Shown: in pieces, positions 11,281 through 23,200 of the stretch
Layout: every line of letters starts with the position of its first letter
How positions within the stretch are numbered: the stretch's first letter is position 1
Source: Martensiomyces pterosporus
Lineage: Eukaryota > Kickxellomycota > Kickxellomycetes > Kickxellales > Kickxellaceae
Direction of reading: 5' to 3'
Length of the DNA: 64,000 nt
NCBI GenBank assembly: GCA_025201845.1
Contig: MU603940.1
Coordinates: 1-64,000 of the forward strand
The notes under the pieces: model-generated
Database searches by the model: none
Told to the model about the DNA's origin: nothing
What the model saw: the letters and a program-made list of their open reading frames with translations, nothing else
Made by a program: the position numbers and the translations under genes

Positions 11281-12617
11281 CAGAGTGCCTCTGCTCTACA
11301 TTTATTTTCCTCGTTCGTACAGGAGGATCCTTTTTTGTTAGCTTGTGTGCCTTTATCATTTTATTGCCGCCATCTTTTTTATTCTCCTGCTCCGTCCCTT
11401 TTGTCACTTGGGAACCACGGCGCTGTTAAAATAATCACCATACCATTTTTGGCAAATCCGTCTGGCGCGCAAGCGCTGCACTCACTTGCACCTCCCTATG
11501 CTTGCGCCAGCGGTACCCTCGCCTCGTATTGCTATAGCATGTCAATTGAGAAAAGCAGCCACGCATTGCACACTGAAGCTTCAGTGAACATTCGTGGCGC
11601 AAAAGGCATGCACCCTTTCCCCATTCTTGTGCTCTGCTCTAGCTGCGCTGCGCTTGATACATGTTCGGGCAATAGCATTGTCTCGAAAGGGCCGCATTCT
11701 TTGCTTGGGGGTGTTCGCAGTATTCCTCCGCTATTGACAAATACAAACCACGAATGCCTGCTTCCACGCATGTGTATATAGTCGTTTAGCACACATCTTA
11801 TGAATTGCACGTATAGTTTAAATGCCAGAGCGCATTCTGCATGGATGGTTTTGTGTGCCAAGTGTCGAGTGCCAAGCTGTGCATGTCTGTATGTCGCCTC
11901 GGCTTGAGAAGTCCCTATTGATGACCAGTGCACAAGCAAAAAGCCGCTGCAAACTATTCGTGGTTTTTTTTATAGCTCGGCAAGATATACGAGAGGTGGA
12001 TAGAAATCCAGGACGTAGCGATACGTATTTAAGAAAGAGTGCATTCTTCCCCGCTTGTATATGCATTGCTGCTGCTGCTGCTGCTGCTGCTAAGAGCGAG
12101 GGGTGGGTGGATTTGGCCGCGGTTAGGCCACTGGCAACGCTGGCCAAATACAGCAAGCCCGTATGTTCAGCTGGGGTTGGGTAGGAGCAGGGAGGGAGGC
12201 GAGTATATGGGCGCCATGGTGGATATGCACATATGTAAGTGAACTGGAAGTAGCGGTGAGGAGTGCTGCTGACGACGAAAAATACGCACAGCACCATGCC
12301 CAATGTGTCTGTGTGTGCCTCCAAAGCAAGCCTACACATCTGGGAGATGTAAGGAAATTATATTCGGCATGTCTGGCTGCCTAAAGAGATGTCACATTTC
12401 CTACAGCGTTTTGGAACAGCTATCTCTATCCTCTCTTCTGTTTGTCGCTCCTTTTACGAAGAGAAAACACGCCTACCTCCTCGAACGCTCAGATACACGC
12501 ATCACTGTGCCGTCGTTTCCTGCCTGCCAAGGGCAAATCCAAATACAGTCTGTAATACTACTATCTTCAAGGGGATAAGCACTTGTGTACTTTTAAACCC
12601 CAAACGCATCTACAGCA
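11281..12617. other. Intergenic region, no supported gene
   Basis: This lies between the MIT gene and the MFS gene, in tandem orientation. It contains a (GCT)8 microsatellite at 12068-12091 and only short open frames without recognisable domains. The last few hundred bases are the presumed MFS promoter and 5' UTR. Confidence 0.5.
12068..12091 (+). repeat. (GCT)8 microsatellite
   Basis: Eight perfect GCT units in intergenic DNA between two genes. Confidence 0.95.
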
Positions 12618-14590
12618 ATGGAAGCTCCTACGCGCACCCCCAACCCAAGCGTTGCTTCCATCTCGGACAGTCTCAGTACGGACCCTGAGCACAAGTCTGC
12701 CTTGGAATCCTCGAGTGGGCTTACCCATTCTTCTGCAGACGACACTGACACAGGGTCAATAGCCGCAAGCAGCAGCTCAAATGAAAAGCAGCTTGTCAGC
12801 TACAGCCCACCGCCCGAGGGGGGCTACGGATGGGTTGTTGTTGTGTGCAGCTTTCTCCTGGAGTTCTTTGCCGAAGGTCCACTCAGTGCATTTGGCGTGT
12901 TCCAAGAATACTACGTCAACGATAGGTTCAAAGGAAGAGTGTCCAATGCTACCATCTCGCTTGTTGGTGTTCTGAGTGGAAGCTCCATGGCTATCCTGGG
13001 CGTGGTGTCGGGGAAGCTGTGCGAGAGATACGGGTATAGAATTGTGCCGCTCTGCGGAGTCGCTACGCTTAGCCTTGGATACTTTTTAGCTTCGTTTGCA
13101 ACTCAGGTAAGCTGCTGTCTAAGAGTGAGGTGCACGTGCGTGTGTGCGGCGCTGGTGGGCAAGATCATTGCTGCCGCATTTCCGATGCCTAACTGCTCTT
13201 TCTAATCTCTGGGTGTAGCCATGGCACCTGCTGCTAACCCAAGGCGTCCTTTGCGGCATTGGCGCAGCAATGACATTTATGCCAGCAGTTGTTGTGCCTT
13301 CCCAGTGGTTCGAGAGGCGCCGTGGACTGGCTTCGGGGATTGTCAACATGGGCATCGGCGTTGGCGGCATAGCCTGGACGCAGTTCAACCACTTGCTGAT
13401 TAGCAGGCTCTCGGTGACATGGACGCTGCGCCTTACGTCGGTGGTGGTTCTTGTCACTTGCTCGGTAGCCCTGCTGCTAATTAGGACTCACCAGGCAACG
13501 CCAGCAGCCAAAAGAGTCGATTTGCAAGCAATGCGGAACAAAAGCCTGGTTGTTTATATGACGAGCGCATTCTTCACTGGGGTGTCGTCGCTGGTGCCGT
13601 TCTACTACCTGCCAGGTAAGTTCGCAATAGTGGCAATGCGAGAATGATGTGGTGGGGATGGGCCACAGCAGATTCCACCTCCACTGGATCCACTTCTAAC
13701 AGGGCATCCGCATTCGCCTATAGGATATGTGAGGGACATTGGTCTGTCGACTGGGAATGGCGCAGCGATTGCCAGCATCGCCAACGCGGCTTCTCTAGCC
13801 GGACGCTTTATAGCCACGTCGGTGTCGGACTACTGCGGGCCAGCATTTATACTGGTGTGCGCATATGTGCTCACAACCTCGAGCATCCTTTTCATCTGGA
13901 CAACAACACACGGCTATGTGGGGACAATGGTGTTTGGCATCGTGTTTGGGATTGGATACGGAGCGACATTCACGCAGACATCTGCTTTCGTCGCGAAATA
14001 TTTTGGTAAGTACTCAGGCAATCATTGGAGCTACGTCATCCAAATAGTGCCATGTCTCCTCTTCCCGCCCTTCGCACGCCCCTTGTACAATGCTTCATGT
14101 GTTAAGGAGAGAGCGTGTGAACAAAGCGATCATGCTTCTGCTGCTATCCTGCCTTTGTTTGGAGCGGAGCCGGGTACATATCTTCCCTGAGCTGAAATTG
14201 GATCGTACCCAACCCCAAAGAGAGAGTATTGCTGTGGCTGCAGAAAGCCTGTGGGAGTCACTGCTGCGACTCAGGTGCCGCACTATTCCATGCTTATATC
14301 TGCGCGAGACAAGGGCGAGGTGGTGTGGTGCCGCCACCCCAACAGCCTTGCTTATATGTATTATGCTCTGCTGTGACGTAGGTGTGGATACGCTGCCAGT
14401 TTTTGTCGGGCTATATTACACAATGTCGGGGCTTGGGTACTTGCTTGGGCCACCAATTGCGGGAGTCATACTGGAGAGAACGCGGTCATGGGGGTGGCCG
14501 TATACTGCTGTGAAGCTGTACACGGGGATACCTATGGTTGTTGCGTTTGCAGCAATTATCATGGTCAAGGTCAGCGTGAGCCGAAAGTGA
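12618..14590 (+). CDS. Monocarboxylate-type MFS transporter (MCT/SLC16-like), four exons
   Basis: Exons 12618-13106, 13219-13615, 13724-14005 and 14382-14590 join in frame to 458 residues, the usual MCT length. All donors are GTAAG and all acceptors TAG. The N-terminal tail is hydrophilic and Ser-rich. TM1 carries the MCT-like signature PPEGGYGWVVVVCSF, followed by GVFQEYYV. Other family features are WFERRRGLASGIVNMGIGVGG in the TM4-TM5 region and GLGYLLGPPIAGVI in the last exon. The family moves monocarboxylates (lactate, pyruvate, ketone bodies) or related small molecules with protons across the plasma membrane. The yeast Mch proteins are relatives of uncertain substrate, so I assign no substrate. 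The third intron (14006-14381) is long and contains an open frame that is not coding. Confidence 0.9.
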
Positions 14591-15366
14591 TGACCGCATT
14601 CCTTTACTTTTTCTCTCTTTTTCCATACGCCATTTGATGCCGCTAATATACAATGTGTAGCTGTGTATATCGCATACATACACTTGCTATAGTGTATTTG
14701 GGCTTGCATTGCGCCTGGCTCTCTACTTCCCGCTCTCTTGATTCATTCATGCATAAAATGCTTGCTCAAACAAGAGTGTGAACATGTGAGCCATTTTGAC
14801 ATGTTTGTGTGAACTAAGACACCCATTTGTTGGCGCCAAGCCCCGGCATGCACAGAGAGGAAGGGATGCAAGGCGGATTGTTGTACACGAGCACAAGATG
14901 CCAGTATGGCCATTGTCCCGGAAAAAGATGGCCACCAACAGAAAACAGTAGGGCGGAGAGAAGCGAAGAATAGTGTGGCAGCGAACCAAACTGCTTTGCA
15001 CCTGCGGGGCGGGCAGAGAAAACGAACAGTGCGTGCTATTCTGAAAAAGCGGTGTCCTCAGGCGCACAGGAAAGCTACAGGCGCAATCCCAAGTGCCACC
15101 CCTCCCTCCTGTCAGCGTGGAAACCTTATATAAGCCAGTGGTAGCTCATCTCACCTCATATACTCCTGGCCATGGGATGGCAGCCTCTATTAGTTAAATG
15201 CTTTTCATATACCCTCGCCTTGTTTTGTTTATACCAATTGTCCATTGTACGACCCCTGCTCTGTTCTGCTCTAGTCCAACACCCGTCCAACCCACCGCCT
15301 CCATCTTCTCTCTTTCTTCTCTCTTTCTTCTCTCCTTCTACTGCCAGCGCAGTAACGCAACTAACA
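14591..15366. other. Intergenic region and GH20 leader
   Basis: This contains the 3' flank of the MFS gene and the promoter of the active GH20 gene. From 15172 to 15366 the sequence is open in frame with the GH20 gene and starts with an ATG in good context (gccATGG), so it could be a 65-codon N-terminal extension rather than leader. Confidence 0.5.
15127..15134 (+). promoter_or_regulatory. TATA box of the active GH20 gene
   Basis: A clean TATATAAG lies 240 bases upstream of the preferred ATG (15367) and 45 bases upstream of the alternative in-frame ATG at 15172. Confidence 0.5.
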
Positions 15367-16992
15367 ATGAAACTCACGCTTGCCATCTTCGGCATGGCAT
15401 CTGCCGCTCTGGCATCAATCTGGCCACTGCCACTGGTGCTCGAGACTGGGACAAGCAACACAACCGTGCTGGGCGGCTCAATCGACATTGGCTACAGCAC
15501 ATCGTCGATTCTGGCCAACGCAGCTAATCGGTACATCAACATCATCAACAGTGAGCTCTTCACTTCGCCCGTCGACTACAAACAAGGGGATGTGCCTATT
15601 AATGGCCAGCTCATCGGATTGAACGTGGTTGTTTCCTCCACTGACGAGACCCTTGGCCTGACCACCGACGAGTCGTACACGCTGGATGTGCCAACAAATG
15701 GACAGGCAATCCTGAATGCAAACACAGTGTTTGGTGCGATCAGGGGACTTGAAACCTACTCGCAGCTCATCACGGCAAACTGCAACAGGCGCATTGTGAA
15801 GAACACGCCTGTGCACGTTGTCGATAAGCCGGCGTTCCCGCACAGAGGGATTTTGCTCGATACGGCGCGAAACTATTACCCGCTCAAAGACATTTTCAGG
15901 ACGCTGGATGCCATGTCGTACAACAAGCTCAACGTATTCCACTGGCATGTGGTTGATTCCCAGTCGTGGCCGATCCAGTCGAACGAGTTCCCCGAACTGC
16001 AGAAGAACGGCGCATATGGACCAAAAATGCAGTACTCGTATGCTGATGTGAAGAGCGTCATTGCGTACGCCAAGGACCGCGGCATCCGTGTGATCCCGGA
16101 GTTTGATGTCCCTGGACACACGTATGTTGTTGGGGAGTCGTTCCCAGAGTTGATGAGCTGCATGAACAAGCAGCCCAACTGGAACAATTACGCCGCTGAG
16201 CCTCCCAGTGGACAGCTCAACATTGCTAAGCCCGAGGCCGCCAACTTCACGAACATGCTTGTTGATGAGTACACCGACCTTTTCACCGACAACGTGTTCC
16301 ATCTCGGTGGCGACGAGGTCAATCGCAACTGCTGGAGCGAAGACCCTGACGTCCAGGCATATCTGGCGGCTCATCCAGGGGAGACAGTCGAATCTCTGCT
16401 GGTGAACTTCTACACCAGCGTGCACAACAACCTCGCGAGCCAGGGCAAAACCGGCATGTCCTGGGAGGAGACCCTGTTCCACTCGCAGTACACACCGCCC
16501 AAGGACACCATCATCCAGACGTGGATCGACCAGGAATCAATCCCCAACACCGTCGCTAAGGGGTACCGCTCGGTTGCATCGCCAGCCTCGGCTTACTACC
16601 TCGACTGTGGCCACGGCGCTTGGCTGTCAAACCAAGATGGCAACTCGTGGTGCGATCCCTTCAAGACCTGGATGCACATTTACAACTTTGACCCACTGGC
16701 AAACATCACCGATCCGAGCCAGCAGCAACTAGTCATTGGCGCCGAGGTTGCTCTGTGGTCTGAGCAGACGGACAGCACTGTTCTTGATGGGCGTCTGTGG
16801 CCAAGAGCATCGGCTATGGCGGAGACCGCGTGGTCTGGAAAGACTGATGCCAATGGACACGTGCGCACCACCGCTGAGGTCGCCTCGCGTCTGCATGACC
16901 AGAGATTCCGGATGGTGGGGCGTGGAATCAGGGCCGAGCCTATGCAGCCGCTTTGGTGTGCTCGCAACCCAGGCATGTGCCTCCTGCCATAG
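15367..16992 (+). CDS. Secreted GH20 beta-N-acetylhexosaminidase
   Basis: A 541-residue intronless enzyme. I prefer the ATG at 15367 because a textbook signal peptide follows (MKLTLAIFGMASAALAS, then IWPLPL). The N-terminal alpha/beta domain is followed by the GH20 TIM barrel. Visible active-site residues are the substrate-binding Arg in HRGILLDTARNYY, Asp in HWHVVDSQSWP, His in FDVPGHTYVVGE, the catalytic Asp316-Glu317 in HLGGDEVN, Tyr/Asp in YYLDCGHGAW, and Trp464/Glu466 in LWSEQTD. The family removes terminal GlcNAc or GalNAc from chitooligosaccharides and glycans, with the acetamido group as nucleophile. In fungi it completes extracellular chitin breakdown and acts on the cell wall. It is a close paralogue of the inactive-looking homologue at 3169-4833; shared motifs include ESYTLDVP and AAEPPSGQLNIA. 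Confidence 0.95.
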   Translation: MKLTLAIFGMASAALASIWPLPLVLETGTSNTTVLGGSIDIGYSTSSILANAANRYINIINSELFTSPVDYKQGDVPINGQLIGLNVVVSSTDETLGLTTDESYTLDVPTNGQAILNANTVFGAIRGLETYSQLITANCNRRIVKNTPVHVVDKPAFPHRGILLDTARNYYPLKDIFRTLDAMSYNKLNVFHWHVVDSQSWPIQSNEFPELQKNGAYGPKMQYSYADVKSVIAYAKDRGIRVIPEFDVPGHTYVVGESFPELMSCMNKQPNWNNYAAEPPSGQLNIAKPEAANFTNMLVDEYTDLFTDNVFHLGGDEVNRNCWSEDPDVQAYLAAHPGETVESLLVNFYTSVHNNLASQGKTGMSWEETLFHSQYTPPKDTIIQTWIDQESIPNTVAKGYRSVASPASAYYLDCGHGAWLSNQDGNSWCDPFKTWMHIYNFDPLANITDPSQQQLVIGAEVALWSEQTDSTVLDGRLWPRASAMAETAWSGKTDANGHVRTTAEVASRLHDQRFRMVGRGIRAEPMQPLWCARNPGMCLLP

Positions 16993-17448
16993 CGCTGCTG
17001 GCTCTACCGATCGCCATTGGCATCACACGTAGCTGGTCGCTGACTGGCACACCTATTGCCTTGGCTATTGCTGTGCCTCTTTTTCTGTTCACTTCGTATC
17101 CTCACTAGCTGCTCTGTTAGGAATAAATGCCACTTATGAGCTGTAGCTGACGCAATTCGCGAGCCAAGCTGAGCCCGACTAGTCCTCTCAGCTCATATGG
17201 GAAACTGCAGCTGCAGCCAGTGTGCTGTGGGCATCTGTCACGTGCTGCTCTGCTGCCATATTGGTTGATTTTGGCTGCCCTTTGCAGCCTTAGCCAACGC
17301 TTGCGCTTTTGTTGCTCTTTTGCTTTTAGCTGCCCCTATTAGTAGCAGTCCAGTTTCCTACAATTCCTCGTAATTTCCTGCTTGCTCGCATTCTAGACCC
17401 TTCTTTCCTGTTCTCCTTTGGACACACATAAAATAACCGAAAAGCAAA
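16993..17448. other. Intergenic region
   Basis: The 3' flank of the GH20 gene, with an AATAAA at 17122, and the short promoter of the Sgf73 gene. No gene seen. Confidence 0.5.
17122..17127 (+). terminator. AATAAA polyadenylation signal after the GH20 gene
   Basis: A canonical hexamer 130 bases after the GH20 stop codon. Assigned by motif and position only. Confidence 0.45.
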
Positions 17449-19355
17449 ATGAGTGGCGGCAGCCAGCGCGCAAGTAGGTATTCCGGTATACTACGACTGG
17501 CCCTCCCCATTCTTCTGCATTCACTTTCCCTGCTGACTGGTGCAGAGGAGCGGGCGCAGGCTGTGCAGCTTGTGCATTTAGCAGAAAGAGAGGCGGCTGG
17601 AATGCTCGAGCATTGTGCTTTGTGTTTCGTGAGGCGTCTGTTTGCGCGTTTGCGAGCAGCTGCCCTGTTGAGCCATTGCGCCCTTGGTCTACATTGGCAA
17701 GCCTGGTCTATGAGCCTACAAAGCTGAAGTGAGATTAATACGTGTTTGCGTTTCTTTGCTGTAGCATCGCGGCGCGGAACAACGTCAGGCGGCAACGGCG
17801 GCAGCAGCAGTGGCGGCAGCAATGGTGGAGGCAACGGGCATAACAGCAGTACAGCCGGGATGTACATGGAGAGCTTGTCTGAGGAGCAAAAACGTGTGCT
17901 GAAGCGGAAGATCGACGCATTGCGCGCTCTGGAGCAAGGTAGGAAGACTTGAGGATGATTTGGGCTGGTGCGCGTTGTGTAGCTTGTGCCATTTGCCTGT
18001 TTGTTAACACTTGCGCATTCTGCGCGTGCGTGCTTTTAGAGGTGCAAGAACTTAGGGATGATCGCCTAGACCATGCAACCAGCAGACTCAATCTGAGTAT
18101 GGCAACATCGCTCAACTCGCTCACAGTGTTTGGGCAGCCGAGCGACTGGCGAAAGATTCCGCAAAGCACGGCCCAGCGCCTGGTGCCGCCGCCGCGGCTC
18201 ACATGGGATATGCTGAAGAAGGCGGTTGCCGAGGAAGACAAGTACCAGAGCAAGAAGAACTGGTCGTCAACGAAGGGCCGCGGCAACAGGAAGGCGCCTG
18301 TGGCACGGAGGCTGGATGCCGAGGTGCTGAAGAAGTTTGGCGTGTACCCCGATATGCAATTCCTCACTCTGGCCACATGCGACTCGTGCGGCAAACAGGT
18401 GAATGCACACTACTTGAAGGAGCACCAGGAGACCAATTGCTTGGTGTCGTCGCCTAAGAGGGAGGATAGGAGGGCAATGGTGGCTAAGGCGAAGGAGAAG
18501 GAGAAGGAGGAGAAGCGGGACAGGGACAGGGAGAAGGAGGCGAAGAAGGAGAAAGAGAGGCTGAAGGCCAAGGAGCCAGTTGCTTCTGCAAATAGCATAG
18601 CGGGTGTCAAGCGGCTGGCGTCGGAGTCGCTGACAGACGATGGCGAGGCGGGGGATGGCGACGGACGCAGCGCCAAGTCGCCCAAGATGACAAAGAAGGC
18701 GAGGCTGAAGCTGGAGAAGGAGAAGCGGGAGAAGGAGAAGATGGAGCGGAAGGAGCAGCAGAGGCTGGAGAAGGAGCGGAAGAAGAAGGAGAAGGAACTG
18801 AAGAGGGAGAAGGACCTGGCAAAGGCCAAGCTGCCCCTGGATCTCGACAAGCAGTGCGGTGTGGTGGCGGAGCCTGGCGCTCAGCCATGCACACGCAGCC
18901 TCACGTGCAAGACACACTCAATGGCCATGAAGCGGGCGGTCCACGGGCGGTCGCAGCTGTTTGACGCCCTCCTGCAGGCTCATCTGGCTAAATCGAGGAG
19001 CGCGGCGGCGGCGAAGAACGCAGCAGCGAGGAGTGCGGCTGCTAAGAGCAGCAATGCGGCGGCGGTGAGGAATGCCACAGCCATTGCACTGGGTGGCGAG
19101 GCGGGTGCGCTGGACGAGAGCTTCTTTGAGGAGTCGGATGACCATGACTCGGACTCCGAGGCGGAGCTTGTCATTGGAGGCGTGGGGTGCAGCCATGGAA
19201 AGCCCATGGCCACGCGCCCGACGCTGGTACCCAGAAGGAGGCACCACTACTTGAGGGTGCGCGATCTGTTTTACGATGCGCTTAAGCCGTCGATGACTTC
19301 GGATGCGTCGGATCCGCTGGCCATAGCGTCGAACTCGGCAACTGCACAGACGTAA
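17449..19355 (+). CDS. SGF73: SAGA deubiquitinase-module subunit Sgf73/ataxin-7, three exons
   Basis: Exons 17449-17473, 17765-17938 and 18040-19355 join in frame to 504 residues. The first exon encodes only eight codons plus one base (MSGGSQRA), with donor GTAGGT. A CxxC...H...C zinc-finger-like motif lies at about 180-200 (CDSCGKQVNAHYLKEH then C). A very charged Lys/Glu-rich helix (about 210-330) comes next. Then follows the SCA7 domain at about 333-383, with the diagnostic pattern CGV...PCTRSLTCKTHS and RSQLFDALL. Sgf73/ATXN7 anchors the Ubp8-Sgf11-Sus1 histone H2B deubiquitinase module to SAGA in the nucleus. The C-terminal third is Ala- and Ser-rich and acidic. The domain call is strong; the small first exon is supported by splice-site quality and phase. 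Confidence 0.9.
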
Positions 19356-20211
19356 AGGGCACGGCACTCGGCCTTCTCTGTATCGCTATATCTTCTGCGT
19401 ATTAAATTATTAGTACATCGCCCACGCTCGACCCTGTTGTAGACAGCCGGGTGCACATTGCCAGTACACGCCTCCTCTGTGCTGGGGAGTCGCCAAGGAG
19501 CATCTCCATGCCAAGAGCCTGTGCCCTGCCAAGAGCCGGTGCTGTGGGCCAAGGGTGCTGGAAGTCCTCGTGCTCGTTGTTTGGGAAATTGGATGATTGC
19601 CTCCTTTGCCGCTTGCCGCTTACTTTTCTTCCAATGCGCGGCCGCCAAGTATTTCAGGGCTGCTCCTACAGCACGTCACTGACCGTCTAGCTTGCCGAGC
19701 TGTTCCTAGTATTTGTGGCATAAATATCAGCTGTCCGCCGCCATTGACAATGGAAAGCCACTTTCATTCCGCACTGCCCCTTCGCTTCCTCCCTGCATTC
19801 CGCAACTGTCAACCTAAAAGAAACAACCGCACTTCATCCTCTTTGTTTACTCCTTGCCTCTTTTTATCAACTCTGTATTTCTGAGCTTCAATTCTACCTT
19901 TCCTTGCTGCATTCCAAAAAGGATACACATATCTCTTTCGGCACGCCCCTCTGTTTCAGCAACAGACAAAGTGGGCAAATTTCGAGCCATCTATTCTGAC
20001 AGCAATTCGCTCTTTCATCCTCATTACCCTGCACGGCAACCCTCCCTTCCCTCTCACAGAATTCGAACAAAGCCTCGGCTCCACATAGTGTAGGTTCCAC
20101 CGGTGTGGACTCGTGCTAGGCTGCGCTGCATGCCCACCCAATGAGCCGAAGCTAAGAGAAGAGCTGTGAATTTGCATCCCTCTCATTTGCTATATTTTAG
20201 GTGATTCGCTT
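19356..20211. other. Intergenic region and LAM-gene leader
   Basis: A pyrimidine-rich region with no supported gene. A good acceptor (CTATATTTTAG) lies just before the LAM gene ATG, at about 20200. The leader therefore probably contains an intron, and a small upstream coding exon cannot be excluded. Confidence 0.45.
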
Positions 20212-23200
20212 ATGCCGCTGAGAAGCCAGACAGAGTACATAGGCGCTGGCGGACCAACCGCCAATGCCGCACTGCTCAAGGACGAGCAGCAGCGCCCGCG
20301 CGGCCTGCGCGCCAGATTCCGTCAGCGCCGAGCACGCAACGGCAGCGAAGACGAGGTGAGGTCACGCCCCAGATCCCTCGACCTGACCCAGTCGCTCACC
20401 TCCCTGCCGACTGCACACGAGTACACTGCAGCTGCCAGCACGGCTCGCGCCGATGCACAAGACGACGACGACGGCGGCGATAATGGATTGGCGCTGGGCG
20501 AGTTTGGCGTTGATGGCGACGAGGTTGTTGAGGATGAGGGCTATCGGGGGGCGAGTGGAAATGCCGGCGATGCGAGGGCTGTGCCGTCGGGCGCAATTGT
20601 GCGCGCGCACTCGGAGGAGTCTGACCAAGCAGGTAGCGACAATGCAGGGAATAGAGGCTCTGTAGTGCGTAAGACCAGGAGAGAGAGCACACAGAGCGTG
20701 CCCAGCTACGACTCTGCTGCGCACAGGGCGCCCACCAACGACAAGGGAAGCATCCACGAAACGTCCGAGGACTATGGCAGTGGATCGGAGGATGGCACGC
20801 AGTCGGGCAACTACTCGTACGAGTACGACTACGGTGGCGAGGAAGGCGACGAGGGCGTGAATGGCGGCGACTTTGATGCCGACGGCGAGCTGAACGCCGT
20901 GTACCTTAAGAGGAACGCGGACTTCCACACGCTGTTCCGCAGCATCCCCATCAACGAGCTCCTGATTGACGACTACGGATGCGCGCTGCAGCGCGACATC
21001 CTCGTGCAAGGAAGGCTGTACCTAACGGAGAACTTTGTGTGCTTCTACTCGAACATCTTTGGATGGGTGACGAACTTGGTGATTGGGATTGACGAGGTCG
21101 TGTCGATTGAAAAGAAGATGACGGCGCTGATTATTCCCAATGCTATACAGATATCGACCCTGCATGCGAAGCACTTCTTTGGGTCCTTCATTTATCGCGA
21201 TTCGGCCTATAACCAGCTCATTGACTTGTGGGGCAAGAGCAGGAATGAGAAGAGCGCCGGGTTCCCGGAGATTGGACACGCCGAGGGCGGCGATGGCGCA
21301 GGCGATGTGTCGAGGCACAGAGGCGATGTGCTAACGGCGTACCAGAGCTTGAGCGAGGATGAGGATGGCAGTGGGAGCGAGTCAGATGGATATGGAAGTG
21401 ATAAAGCCAGTGTGGGAGGCGGATCAGGGAACACTACGGGAGGCAGTCTGAGCGATACGGAGAGCGAGAGCGAGGAGCCTGGGAATATTAGGCGGTCGGG
21501 ATCGGACAGCCATGCCTCTACCGCTTCTAAGCAGACGCACTCGGACTCTAGCTCCACCGGCAGGCACAAGGCTAGCGCAGGCTCACTGCCAGGGCAGGAC
21601 GCCAAGAACGAAGGCAAGCCTGTTCCTGCACTGGTCCGTACGCGTGCTTCGGATACGGTGGTGAATGGGCTGCGCAATGCCAGCGACAATGTTCACGAGG
21701 ACAGCAATGGCGGGGGTGAGCTGTCGGCGCATTCGGCATCCGCCTCGCTGATGCCGCGCACGGCGACCGATAGCTTGGCGGACTCATCTCTTGCCCATAC
21801 CCCTGAAAGCCTGACCCGTGCGCCTTCGCATCTATCCACGCTTGCTGCGAAGGTTGCGGGGGCGCCTGGCAGTGGCACGCCGACGCTCGCTTCGACTGCT
21901 GTTCCAGGAAGCTCAGCAGTCACCCTGCCTGCGGCAAAATCGGAGAGGCTTCTGGCGCGACTTCCCAACACGCCTGATGACACTGAGGGACCACGCTCGG
22001 CGGCTGCATTGGGCGGCAAGGAGAAGGACGACGAGGCGCCATTGCACAAGCCCACCACCTGCATGTGTGGATCCAACGGCAAGACGGTACACTACGCGAA
22101 CGAGGCCGTCGACGCCGTGTTCCCGCTCTCCCTGCCTCTGCTCTTCCGCGTCGTGTTCAGCGCACCGGTGCCCAGCGACATTGAGAAGACGTACATGCCC
22201 GCAAGCAAGGTGAGCAAGGAGGAGCTGGAGAAGAGCTGCACCAAGCGGATCATCGAGCAGGGCAACTCGGACGTCAAGACTGAGGGCTGGGTACCGGATC
22301 CCAGCGACAGCGGGCAGGAGATGTGCATCTACAGCTATGAGAAGCCCCTCGGGTTTTCTATCGGACCCAAATCGACCCTGGTGGAGGACAGGTTTAAGAT
22401 CACCATGATGGACTTTGACAAGGCCATTGTGGTTGAACAGATCGTCAAGACGCCAAATATCCCGTCGGGCAACGCGTTCTTTGTCAAGATTAGACATTGT
22501 TTGACGTGGACCGCTGGGCCAAGCAACCAGCCGCCCGGCGGGTGGTCGCATTACAAGATGACGTTTGAGCTGGAGTGGGTTAAGAGCTCGTGGATCAAGA
22601 ATGCGATCGAGAAGGGGTCGGTGGACTCGAATAAGCAGGCTGGGGAGCTGCTGGAGAAGTACACTAGAGAGTGGATTGCAGCCCATCCCACGCTGGAGGT
22701 CAAGGCCAGAGCGGGCGTGGGGTCGGCAAAAACCTCGAGCAAGGCCAGCGGGTCGTCTGCACATCATAGACATAGGAAGGGCGGGAGGAAGGCGAAGCGC
22801 GACGAGAGTCCGCAGGGTCTGCGCATGGAGGAGCTGCTGGGCGATACGGAGAGGAGCCAGAGGAAGGCCGAGCTGAAGAGGAGGAAGAAGCAGGAGGCGA
22901 AGGAAATAGCCCTCCAGACAGCGGCGAGCGATGCCATGGATGCCAAGACACTTGCGGAGAATGCAGCGGAGGCAGATGGCGCTGTGGACAAGAGGGAGAT
23001 GGAAGAGTGGAAGAAGAGGGCGAAGGAGTCGTGGGCTGGGTGGGCTAGCTACCACACCGTGTACCCCGTGCTCAAGGCTTCGCGCAGGGCAAGCAGGGCC
23101 AGCCAGAAGGTGCTCGCGGGATCGGTCACGGGACCCGTGCTCGTGGCAGTGCTGGTGCTTTTGCTCCTGGCGACTAACCTGTGGCGTGTTCCTGTGCTTT

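Noticed and set aside
14090..14381. Open frame extending upstream of the last MFS exon
   Set aside because: It is intronic: a GTAAGT donor at 14006 and a GTAG acceptor at 14381 restore the transporter sequence, and the extension has no membrane or family character.
15478..16482. 334-codon antisense frame inside the active GH20 gene
   Set aside because: A shadow of a strongly codon-biased gene. The sense strand carries a full catalytic domain.
21913..23055. 380-codon antisense frame inside the LAM gene
   Set aside because: A shadow frame: the sense strand has GRAM, VASt and TM domains and the antisense product has no motif.
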